Source: Betaproteobacteria bacterium
GTDB lineage: Bacteria; Pseudomonadota; Gammaproteobacteria; Burkholderiales; SG8-39
Length of the DNA stretch: 14,329 nucleotides
Direction of reading: 5' to 3'
Assembly: GCA_029858545.1 (NCBI GenBank)
Contig: JAOUFA010000048.1
Coordinates: forward strand, 1 to 14,329
The notes beneath the pieces were generated by a model that saw only the letters and a list, made by a program, of their open reading frames with translations, was not told the DNA's origin and searched no databases. A program made the translations under genes and the position numbers. Numbering within the stretch: the first letter of the stretch is position 1; each line of letters starts with the position of its first letter. This document shows positions 6,084-12,364 of this stretch, piece by piece.

Positions 6084-7550
6084 ATGGCTGATACCAAGAC
6101 CCGCGTCCCGGTCGCAGACCGGGAATATTTCGCAGCCTTTCTCGACTTGCGTGGCAAGCGCGGCATGGTGGTCGGCGGCGGCCCCATCGCGGCCAACAAG
6201 GCGGAAACGCTGATGCGCTCAGGCGCGCGCGTCACCGTCATCGCGCCTGAACTGTGTGCGTTGCTTACCGAACTCGCGCTCATCGGCGCCCTCACCCACG
6301 AACCCAAGCGCTTCCAGCCCGGCGATCTGGTCGGCGCCGAGATCGTCATCGCCGCGACCGACGACCCGGCAGTCAACGAATCCGTCGCCTCCGCCGCACG
6401 TGCCCTGAAGATTCCGGTAAACGTCGCCGACAATTCGGCGCTCTCCAGTTTCATCATGCCGTCGGTGATCGATCGTACGCCGGTGCAGATCGCGATCTCG
6501 ACCGCCGGCGCATCACCGGTGCTCGCGCGCAAACTACGAAGCCTGATCGAGGCGATGATTCCCTTCTCCTACGGCCGGCTCGCCGAGCTCGCGAAACGCT
6601 TTCGCGCGGTCTCCAAGGAGCGCTACGCCGATGCCGAGGCGCGGCGCCGCTTCTGGGAAAGCGTGGTCGACGGACCGATCGGTGACATGGTGCTCGCCGG
6701 ACGCGAGGAGTCGGCGATACAGGCACTGCAGAACGAGCTCTCGGCTGCGCCGCAAACCACGCCGCCCGCAGGCATGGTCTACCTCGTTGGCGGTGGTCCG
6801 GGACGCCCTGATCTGCTCACTTTGCGTGCGCTGCGCGTGATGCAATTCGCCAACGTCGTGCTCTACGACCATCTGGTCTCGCCGGCAATCCTCGACCTCG
6901 CGCGCCGTGAAGCCGAGCGGATCTACGTCGGCAAGGAACGCAACCGCCACGCGTTGCCGCAGCAGGAGATCAACGCCCTGATGGTCAAGCTCGCCCAGCA
7001 AGGCAAACGCGTCGTCCGACTGAAGGGGGGCGACCCCTTCGTGTTCGGTCGTGGCGGCGAGGAGATCGAAACCCTCGCTGCGCACGGTGTTCCCTTCGAA
7101 GTCGTGCCGGGCATTACCGCCGCCGTGGGTGCCGGCGCCTACGCGGGAATCCCCCTCACGCATCGCGACCATGCCCAATCGTGCGTTCTGGTCACCGGGC
7201 ATCTGAAGGATGGATCCATTGACCTCGATTGGCCGGCGCTTGCACGTCCGCGGCAAACCGTCGCTGTCTACATGGGGGTCAAGGGACTTGGTATCGTGTG
7301 CGCAAAATTGATCGAGCACGGGCTCCCGCAAACCACCCCCTGCGCCCTCGTCGAACAGGCGACGCTGCCCGGTCAGCGCGTTCTGACGGGCAGCCTTCGC
7401 AGCCTGCCTGCCCTCGCCGAGGGCACAGGGATGAAACCGCCCGCCTTGCTGATCGTCGGCGATGTCGTCCTGCTCAGGGACAAGCTCGCCTGGTACACGC
7501 CAGGGGCACTCGCGGAGTCTGACGCGCCGGCGACCAGGACGAGCGCCTGA
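6084..7550 (+). CDS. cysG: CysG: siroheme synthase (SUMT / precorrin-2 dehydrogenase / ferrochelatase)
   Basis: A 488-residue, full-length trifunctional CysG. The N-terminal part (about 15-225) is the NAD-dependent dehydrogenase and chelatase: VVGGGPIAANKAE near 29-41, AATDDPAVNE near 90-99, Asp116 in NVADN matching the chelatase Asp of CysG, and FIMPSVIDRTPVQIAIS near 123-139. The C-terminal part (about 231-475) is uroporphyrinogen-III methyltransferase: LVGGGPG, VRLKGGDPFVFGRGGEE near 311-327, VPGITAA, and GIPLTHRDHAQS near 355-366. Two oddities are seen. The glycine-rich loop reads GPGR(241)PDLLT where the family has GPGD, and the residue matching the phosphorylated Ser128 of Salmonella CysG is Thr140. 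The product, siroheme, is the substrate of NirDL/G/H, so this divergent gene likely feeds d1 synthesis as well as siroheme enzymes. AAAGGAAG (6067-6074) precedes the ATG. Confidence 0.95.
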   Translation: MADTKTRVPVADREYFAAFLDLRGKRGMVVGGGPIAANKAETLMRSGARVTVIAPELCALLTELALIGALTHEPKRFQPGDLVGAEIVIAATDDPAVNESVASAARALKIPVNVADNSALSSFIMPSVIDRTPVQIAISTAGASPVLARKLRSLIEAMIPFSYGRLAELAKRFRAVSKERYADAEARRRFWESVVDGPIGDMVLAGREESAIQALQNELSAAPQTTPPAGMVYLVGGGPGRPDLLTLRALRVMQFANVVLYDHLVSPAILDLARREAERIYVGKERNRHALPQQEINALMVKLAQQGKRVVRLKGGDPFVFGRGGEEIETLAAHGVPFEVVPGITAAVGAGAYAGIPLTHRDHAQSCVLVTGHLKDGSIDLDWPALARPRQTVAVYMGVKGLGIVCAKLIEHGLPQTTPCALVEQATLPGQRVLTGSLRSLPALAEGTGMKPPALLIVGDVVLLRDKLAWYTPGALAESDAPATRTSA

Positions 7551-7591
7551 GCGGAGAAGTGCGTGCGCTGCTGGCCAGATACCGCTCTTTT
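7549..7591 (+). terminator. Possible rho-independent terminator after cysG
   Basis: GAGCGG (7549-7554, starting in the cysG stop codon) can pair with CCGCTC (7582-7587), which is followed directly by TTTT. The stem is only 6 bp and the loop 27 nt, though the loop may fold further. A TAGAAT -10-like hexamer lies just beyond at 7596-7601 and could start the next gene, but no good -35 is visible. This is a weak candidate. Confidence 0.3.
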
Positions 7592-7688
7592 AGCGTAGAA
7601 TGTAAGGCTCGCCTCTGGCGCGCAATCCCACCCCCCGAATGCCCAGTCCCCTCCGACTGACGCCCACGGTGTACGAGGAGTATTCGAC

Positions 7689-7946
7689 GTGCAGCAGATA
7701 CTGAACTACCTGAAAGACCGCGGTGAACGTTTCGACGCGGAGATCGCAACCGCGACCGGTATCTCGGTCGAAAGCGTGCGTGAGCGCGTATCGGCCTTGT
7801 CCGCCAAAGGCGAGGTCATCGTGTGCCAGTCGATTCGATTCAAGGACGGCAGAAAGATCGAAGGCTGGCTTTGCAGAATTGCGGGATACATTCCCCCCGC
7901 CAGCCCCGGCAGAAAACCGAAACCGCCGGTGAAAGCGCAGACCTGA
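7689..7946 (+). CDS. Small winged-helix (HTH) protein of unknown role
   Basis: An 85-residue basic protein. Seen: the first 50-60 residues look like a winged helix (MQQILNYLKDRGERFDAEIA, then ATGISVESVRERVSALSAKG as a probable recognition helix). A short wing-like strand (CQSIRFKDGRKIEGWLCRI) and a Pro/Lys-rich tail (PPASPGRKPKPP) follow. There is no ligand domain, signal peptide or membrane segment. The GTG start is supported by GAGGAG (7674-7679) 9 nt upstream. It lies 138 nt after cysG and before the exporter genes. It could be a small DNA-binding regulator of either neighbour. I recognise the fold but not a named family, and the function is inferred only from shape. Confidence 0.7.
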   Translation: MQQILNYLKDRGERFDAEIATATGISVESVRERVSALSAKGEVIVCQSIRFKDGRKIEGWLCRIAGYIPPASPGRKPKPPVKAQT

Positions 7947-7959
7947 GGCAAGCGAAGGG

Positions 7960-7985
7960 GCTTCGTGCCGCCCGCGGCGCGAAGC
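7960..7985. other. Strong hairpin between the winged-helix gene and the exporter genes
   Basis: Bases 7960-7970 pair with 7975-7985 in an 11-bp stem with one G-U wobble and a 4-nt loop (arms GCTTCGTGCCG and CGGCGCGAAGC). No T-run follows, so it is not a classical intrinsic terminator. A second perfect 8-bp inverted repeat, GTGCCGCC (7965-7972) with GGCGGCAC (7997-8004), shares bases with it, so the two folds exclude each other. Either could act as an intercistronic stabiliser or weak terminator. Confidence 0.5.
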
Positions 7986-8040
7986 GTAAAGGGCCAGGCG
8001 GCACGATGCCGGCCCGCGCCGGTACGCAGTGACGGGAACC

Positions 8041-8964
8041 ATGCAACCGATCATCTCCGTCACCGAACTCTCCAAGACCTACGCCTCGGGCTTTCAAGCC
8101 CTCAAGCGCATCTCCCTGGATGTCCTCCCGGGAGAGATCTTCGCGCTGCTCGGCCCGAACGGTGCCGGGAAGACAACCCTCATCGGCGCCATCTGCGGAA
8201 TCGTCACTCCGAGCCGGGGAACGATTCGTGTCGACGGTCACGATATCGTTGACGATTACCGCGCCGCACGCGCCCTAATCGGTCTCGTGCCACAGGAACT
8301 GACCACCGACGCGTTCGAATCTGTGTGGGGCGCGGTGTCCTTCAGCCGCGGCTTGTTCGGCAAACCCGCCGACCCGGCGCTGCTCGAACGACTCCTCAAG
8401 GACCTCTCGCTGTGGGAGAGGAAAGACAGCAAGATCATGACGCTCTCGGGCGGCATGAAACGTCGCCTGCTCATCGCCAAGGCGCTCGCGCACGAGCCGC
8501 GCATTCTGTTCCTGGACGAACCGACCGCGGGCGTCGACGTCGAACTGCGGCGCGACATGTGGCAGCTGGTTCGCTCGCTCAAGGCAAGCGGCGTGACCAT
8601 CATCCTCACCACCCATTACATCGACGAGGCCGAAGAAATGGCCGACCGGATCGGGGTGATCCACAAAGGCGAGATCATTCTCGTCGAAGACAAGGCCGAG
8701 CTGATGCGCAAGCTCGGCAGGAAGCTGTTGACGCTCCAGCTGCAGGAGCCGCTCGAGCGCATCCCGCCCGCGCTCTCCGCCTACAACCTCGCGCTCGCGA
8801 ACAATGGCAGCGAATTGATTTACACCTACGATGAAGGCGACCGCGCCGGCATTACCGCGCTCCTGAGAGATCTGCCCGACGCAGGCATCCGCTTCAAGGA
8901 TCTCCACACGACGCAAAGCTCGCTCGAGGACATCTTCGTCACGCTGGTCGGAGGCAGGCAATGA
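8041..8964 (+). CDS. ABC-2 type exporter ATPase, YadG-like
   Basis: A 307-residue ABC ATPase that powers the permease encoded next to it. Seen: Walker A GPNGAGKTT (38-46), Q-loop Gln85, signature LSGGM (135-139), Walker B ILFLDEP (155-161) and switch His192 in LTTHYIDEAE. The order and spacing closely resemble E. coli YadG, including VPQE and EPTAGVDVELRR. The C-terminal 90 residues (about 215-307) form the usual accessory domain of ABC-2 exporters. I prefer ATG 8041, since an in-frame GTG at 8029 has no ribosome binding site; GGGA lies only about 4 nt before 8041. The stop overlaps the permease start by 4 nt (ATGA). The substrate is unknown: YadGH-like systems have no firmly established cargo, and nothing nearby identifies one. 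Confidence 0.92.
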   Translation: MQPIISVTELSKTYASGFQALKRISLDVLPGEIFALLGPNGAGKTTLIGAICGIVTPSRGTIRVDGHDIVDDYRAARALIGLVPQELTTDAFESVWGAVSFSRGLFGKPADPALLERLLKDLSLWERKDSKIMTLSGGMKRRLLIAKALAHEPRILFLDEPTAGVDVELRRDMWQLVRSLKASGVTIILTTHYIDEAEEMADRIGVIHKGEIILVEDKAELMRKLGRKLLTLQLQEPLERIPPALSAYNLALANNGSELIYTYDEGDRAGITALLRDLPDAGIRFKDLHTTQSSLEDIFVTLVGGRQ

Positions 8965-9722
8965 ATTTCCACGCGATGCGTGCGATCTACCGGTTCGAAA
9001 TGGCGCGCACCCGGCGCACGATCATGCAAAGCGTCATCTCGCCCGTGATTTCGACCTCGCTTTATTTCATCGTATTCGGCGCGGCGATCGGAGCGCGCAT
9101 CCCGCACGTCGACGGTGTGAGCTATGGCGCATTCATCGTGCCGGGGCTTGTCATGCTCTCGCTCCTGACGCAAAGCATCTCCAATGCATCCTTCGCCATC
9201 TATTTCCCGAAATTCACCGGGACCATCTACGAATTGCTGTCGGCGCCGGTTTCCTACATCGAGATCGTGCTGAGCTATGTCGGTGCTGCGGCGACCAAAT
9301 CGATCGTCCTTGGCCTCATCATCCTTGCCACCGCCTGGCTGTTCGTGCCGCTACGTATCGAGCATCCACTGTGGATGATCCTGTTCCTCGTGCTCACCTC
9401 AGTGACCTTCAGCCTGTTCGGCTTCATCATCGGCATCTGGGCCGATGGATTCGAAAAGCTGCAGCTGATACCTCTGCTGATCGTCACTCCCCTGACATTC
9501 CTGGGAGGAAGTTTCTACTCGATCAGCATGCTGCCGCCCTTCTGGCAGACGGCCACTCTGTTCAATCCGGTTGTCTACCTGATCAGCGGCTTTCGCTGGA
9601 GTTTCTATGGCAGCGCGGATGTGAGCGTTGGGATCAGTCTGTCGATGACGCTGGCATTCCTCGTGCTGTCGGTGCTGGTGGTGCGGTGGATATTCAGGAC
9701 GGGATATCGATTGAAGACGTAA
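8961..9722 (+). CDS. ABC-2 type exporter permease, YadH-like
   Basis: A 253-residue inner-membrane permease with about six membrane segments (roughly 22-45, 55-80, 105-130, 136-160, 168-188 and 228-246). Its ABC2 signature lies near 176-213 and includes TPLTFLGGSFYSISMLPPFW and NPVVYLISGFRW. The pattern matches E. coli YadH along its whole length. It is translationally coupled to the ATPase by an ATGA overlap, and the two would form a homodimeric exporter with one ATPase and one permease gene. It converges with the membrane-protein gene at 9833. The 110-nt gap between them shows no convincing terminator, only a 7-bp inverted repeat (9722-9728 with 9758-9764) and a T-run at 9785-9789. Confidence 0.92.
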   Translation: MNFHAMRAIYRFEMARTRRTIMQSVISPVISTSLYFIVFGAAIGARIPHVDGVSYGAFIVPGLVMLSLLTQSISNASFAIYFPKFTGTIYELLSAPVSYIEIVLSYVGAAATKSIVLGLIILATAWLFVPLRIEHPLWMILFLVLTSVTFSLFGFIIGIWADGFEKLQLIPLLIVTPLTFLGGSFYSISMLPPFWQTATLFNPVVYLISGFRWSFYGSADVSVGISLSMTLAFLVLSVLVVRWIFRTGYRLKT

Positions 9723-9832
9723 CGGGCGCTCGAAAGACGCTTCCCGCCGGCAGATATCGCCCGTGCCAGTGAGGGGCAGAGCCATTTTTCGCGACACTCC
9801 GCCTGCGCCGAGCGATCGATTCTCCGTCCCCG

Positions 9833-10444
9833 TCAGCGCAGTGCGGTGACCGCTGCGCGCCACCAACGCGCCGCCAACTCCAGGTAGATATCCCCGGACA
9901 CGAGATTCGCGAGGCGTGCAAACGAGCCCGGATCCAGCCACTCCCAGACGCCGCTGATAGCCGCCGCGGCGCCGGCGGTGGCGGCGATCAAACCCGCGAT
10001 CGCCCTGGGTATCCCGATGGCGAGACTGCGAACGACCCCCCTGAGATCCTTCGCCTCGGGCATCAGGAGCACCCCCGCGCCGACAAGCAGCGGCCCGAGC
10101 ACCGCGAGCAGCGGCCATGGACGAAGATAGAGGACAGTCAGTGTCGCCTGCCACATCCCGCCCGCGATCAGATGTGCCACCGCGACGGCAATTCCGCCGA
10201 CCAGGACCTGCATCAATCCGAAGATCACCGCCGGTGTCCCGAGGTAGTCTTCGTTCGCGCTCGCATGAAAGCGAAAACTCATGCGCTGCGTGAATACCGA
10301 CTCCAGCCCGCCGAGCACCATCCCCGCACCGAGCAAAAATGCCCCCAGTGCAAGGCTCTGGTCGAGGGAGAAATAGTGCCCCGCGATCGCTGCGAGCAAT
10401 CCCACGACGACCAAACAGAACTCTATAAATGGCAGAAGATTCAT
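9833..10444 (-). CDS. Membrane protein of unknown function
   Basis: A 203-residue hydrophobic protein that I cannot assign to a family. Seen: about five likely membrane segments: near residues 5-24 (FIEFCLVVVGLLAAIAG), 31-50 (LALGAFLLGAGMVLGG), 72-95 (AVIFGLMQVLVGGIAVAVAH), 105-130 (LRPWPLLAVLGPLLVGAGVLL) and 145-168 (IPRAIAGLIAATAGAAAAIS). A short amphipathic C-terminus follows, with no catalytic motif. ATG 10444 is preferred to an in-frame TTG at 10459. It starts 36 nt after the stop of another membrane-protein gene on the same strand, so the two are probably co-transcribed. Base composition matches the neighbours, giving no sign of transfer. Confidence 0.65.
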   Translation of the reverse strand: MNLLPFIEFCLVVVGLLAAIAGHYFSLDQSLALGAFLLGAGMVLGGLESVFTQRMSFRFHASANEDYLGTPAVIFGLMQVLVGGIAVAVAHLIAGGMWQATLTVLYLRPWPLLAVLGPLLVGAGVLLMPEAKDLRGVVRSLAIGIPRAIAGLIAATAGAAAAISGVWEWLDPGSFARLANLVSGDIYLELAARWWRAAVTALR

Positions 10445-10480
10445 GCGCCGGCGCGCCAACCCCGAACCGTACCGCGGCGA

Positions 10481-11044
10481 CTAATTGTCAAGACGCGCAT
10501 AAACGATCGGCGCCAGAATCCCGGCGCCGATCACCGCGATCGCCGCCGGCGGCGCCACGCTGGCGAGCATCGCCAAGGGCGACAGCACGAAGATCACCAC
10601 ATAGCCCCACGGCACCGGCGGCATACGCCCCATGTTCAGCCCGAGACGCCGCTTCAGCCACCTCGCCACCGCGCCCCGGCCGTGCCCGCCGCGCCCTTTC
10701 AGGCTTTGCTCCACCGCCCGATTCTCGATCCAGAAGAAGAACACGAACGTCTGCACCAACAGACTGACGATCAGGATGATTGGCGCGAGGATGAGCGACA
10801 CGAACGTGAGTAGAGATCCCCCGCGAAAGAAGAACATCACGGTCGCCCCGGCAAATGCAATGCTACTTGCGAGAAAGACCAGCGAGACGAGTACCACGAG
10901 CAGGCTGCGCTTGCGGACATAGGACCGGAACATGCGGCCTTCCCGTAGCCTGCGCATGAGATTCGCCCCCTCTTCCACGGGCTTGAGCAGAAGATCCCGC
11001 ACCATGCGTCGATGCGCGGAACCTTCCCCGGTCCAATTCGCCAT
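10481..11044 (-). CDS. Membrane protein of unknown function, basic cytosolic N-terminus
   Basis: A 187-residue protein that I cannot assign. Seen: an N-terminal soluble stretch of about 45 residues rich in Arg/Lys (LLLKPVEEGANLMRRLREGR), then two hydrophobic segments (about 46-72 and 77-105). A basic loop follows (SLKGRGGHGRGAVARWLKRR), and then two more hydrophobic segments (about 145-163 and 165-182). The overall plan suggests a four-helix inner-membrane protein with both basic regions in the cytoplasm. The ATG at 11044 is preferred over a GTG at 11050 because AAGGGG (11052-11057) sits 7 nt upstream. A TATACT -10-like hexamer on the minus strand (11074-11079) would give a leader of about 23 nt, but the -35 is poor. 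Likely first gene of a two-gene unit with the membrane-protein gene at 9833. Confidence 0.65.
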   Translation of the reverse strand: MANWTGEGSAHRRMVRDLLLKPVEEGANLMRRLREGRMFRSYVRKRSLLVVLVSLVFLASSIAFAGATVMFFFRGGSLLTFVSLILAPIILIVSLLVQTFVFFFWIENRAVEQSLKGRGGHGRGAVARWLKRRLGLNMGRMPPVPWGYVVIFVLSPLAMLASVAPPAAIAVIGAGILAPIVYARLDN

Positions 11045-11073
11045 ATGCACACCCCTTTTGCCAATGCGAATTC

Positions 11074-11079
11074 AGTATA
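11074..11079 (-). promoter_or_regulatory. Possible -10 box for the membrane-protein pair
   Basis: The minus strand reads TATACT, five of six matches to the sigma-70 -10 consensus, about 30 nt upstream of the ATG at 11044. No convincing -35 hexamer lies 16-18 nt further upstream. No FNR-like box was seen in this 145-nt divergent region. Confidence 0.35.
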
Positions 11080-11189
11080 CGAAACACCGAGTGCGAAATC
11101 CGCGACCAAATGCGCATACTCCGACACGTTTCCCAGACGTCGCGAAACTGCGACAATGGCGCCCCCCGCTCGCCAAAACGAGATAGACA

Positions 11190-12293
11190 ATGGCCCTCAA
11201 ACGCGCCAAAGGCTCTTCCGGAACCCTGGTGGTGCTCGAACACCGATCAACGATCCTGCGGGACAATCCGCTCGGCGATCCGCATGTTCGCAAGCTCGGC
11301 GTATGGCTGCCGCCGCAGTACGACGAGGGATCGAAGCGCCGCTTTCCGGTGCTCTATGACCTGGTCGGCTTCACCGGTTCCGGTCTCGCGCACACCAACT
11401 GGAAGCCGTTCGGCGACAACGTTCCCGAGCGTGCGGCACGCCTGATCCGCGAGCAGAAGATGGGCCCGGCGATCATCGTCTTCCCGGATTGTTTCACCGC
11501 GCTCGGCGGCAATCAGTACGTGAACTCGTCGGCGACCGGCCGTTACGCCGACTATCTCACGCGCGAAATACTCCCCTTCGTGGACCGCGAATTCAGAACG
11601 CTCGCGAGCCGTGAGCATCGCGGCTGCTTCGGAAAATCCTCGGGCGGCTACGGTGCAATCGTCCACGGCATGAAGTACGCGAACTACTGGGGTGCCGTCG
11701 CGGACCATTCGGGCGACGCGTATTTCGATTTCGTCTATTGGCACGACTGGCCCAACACGCTGAACGAACTCGCCAAGCACCGTTCGCCCAGGCGTAAACC
11801 CGGCGCCTGCGACGTGCAGGCCGAATCCAGCCGCAAGGGTCTCGATGCGGGCCTGGACGACGGTCGCATCCGGCGCTTTCTCGCGCGGGTGTGGAAAAAG
11901 GAAAAGCTCACGAGCGCCGAAGGTCACTGCATCATGAACCTGTGCATGGCCGCGAGCTACGATCCCGACCCCGGCGCCCCGCTCGGCTTTCGCGTGCCGT
12001 TCAATCTCGAATCCGGAGAATTGATCGAGCGGCGCTGGAACAAATGGCGCGAGCACGACCCGATCAACCTCGTCGCGAAGTACCGGAACAATCTCAGGTC
12101 GCTGCGCGGCATTTTTATCGACTGCGGTTGGCGCGACCAGTATCACATCCACTACGGATCTCGCATCCTCTCGAAACGCCTCGCCGCCGCCGGCATTCGT
12201 CACCGCTACGAGGAATTCGACGATGATCACTCCGACATCGACTACCGGATGGACGTGAGCCTGCCGTACCTGTACCGTGCGCTGAAACCCTGA
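11190..12293 (+). CDS. Esterase-D/Fes-like alpha/beta hydrolase
   Basis: A 367-residue cytoplasmic hydrolase (no signal peptide) of the putative esterase family that includes enterochelin esterase and S-formylglutathione hydrolase-like proteins. Seen: an early strand HVRKLGVWLPPQYDEG (32-47), RFPVLYDLVG, and the nucleophile elbow GKSSGG with Ser150. A probable acid Asp311 or Asp316 lies in DCGWRDQYH, and a probable catalytic His347 in DDDHSDID. A region around 195-245, rich in Arg, Lys and charged residues, is inserted between the nucleophile and the acid and probably forms a lid. The substrate cannot be told; simple carboxyl ester or peptide-like ester cleavage is the family norm. The ATG has only a weak upstream GAG. 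It diverges from the membrane-protein pair and converges with the FAD oxidoreductase. Confidence 0.85.
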   Translation: MALKRAKGSSGTLVVLEHRSTILRDNPLGDPHVRKLGVWLPPQYDEGSKRRFPVLYDLVGFTGSGLAHTNWKPFGDNVPERAARLIREQKMGPAIIVFPDCFTALGGNQYVNSSATGRYADYLTREILPFVDREFRTLASREHRGCFGKSSGGYGAIVHGMKYANYWGAVADHSGDAYFDFVYWHDWPNTLNELAKHRSPRRKPGACDVQAESSRKGLDAGLDDGRIRRFLARVWKKEKLTSAEGHCIMNLCMAASYDPDPGAPLGFRVPFNLESGELIERRWNKWREHDPINLVAKYRNNLRSLRGIFIDCGWRDQYHIHYGSRILSKRLAAAGIRHRYEEFDDDHSDIDYRMDVSLPYLYRALKP

Positions 12294-12319
12294 GTATCGT
12301 GCGCCACCGGCGCTCACGC

Positions 12320-12344
12320 GGCGCCGGGAGAGATCTCCGGCGCC
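12320..12344. terminator. GC-rich hairpin between convergent genes, possible bidirectional terminator
   Basis: GGCGCCGG (12320-12327) pairs with CCGGCGCC (12337-12344), and the arms extend by AGA/TCT around one bulged G. It sits near the middle of the 71-nt gap between two convergent stops (12293 and 12365). There is no T-run on either side, so intrinsic termination would be weak. It may mainly protect 3' ends. Confidence 0.5.
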
Positions 12345-12364
12345 CGAGGCGTGCGCGCCAATCC

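Noticed and set aside
6534..7331. Minus-strand open frame of 265 codons inside cysG
   Set aside because: It overlaps conserved CysG motifs on the other strand and shows no family features.
9722..9789. Terminator for the exporter operon
   Set aside because: The inverted repeat (ACGGGCG/CGCCCGT) has a 29-nt loop, and the T-run at 9785-9789 is not directly after a stable stem.
11772..11870. Possible repeat-derived insertion in the hydrolase (Arg/Lys/Gly-rich segment HRSPRRKPG...GLDDGR)
   Set aside because: It resembles peptides encoded by dispersed intergenic repeats, but the frame is intact, there is no clean inverted repeat at its edges, and similar linkers seem usual in this hydrolase group. 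A search for extra copies in the genome would settle it.
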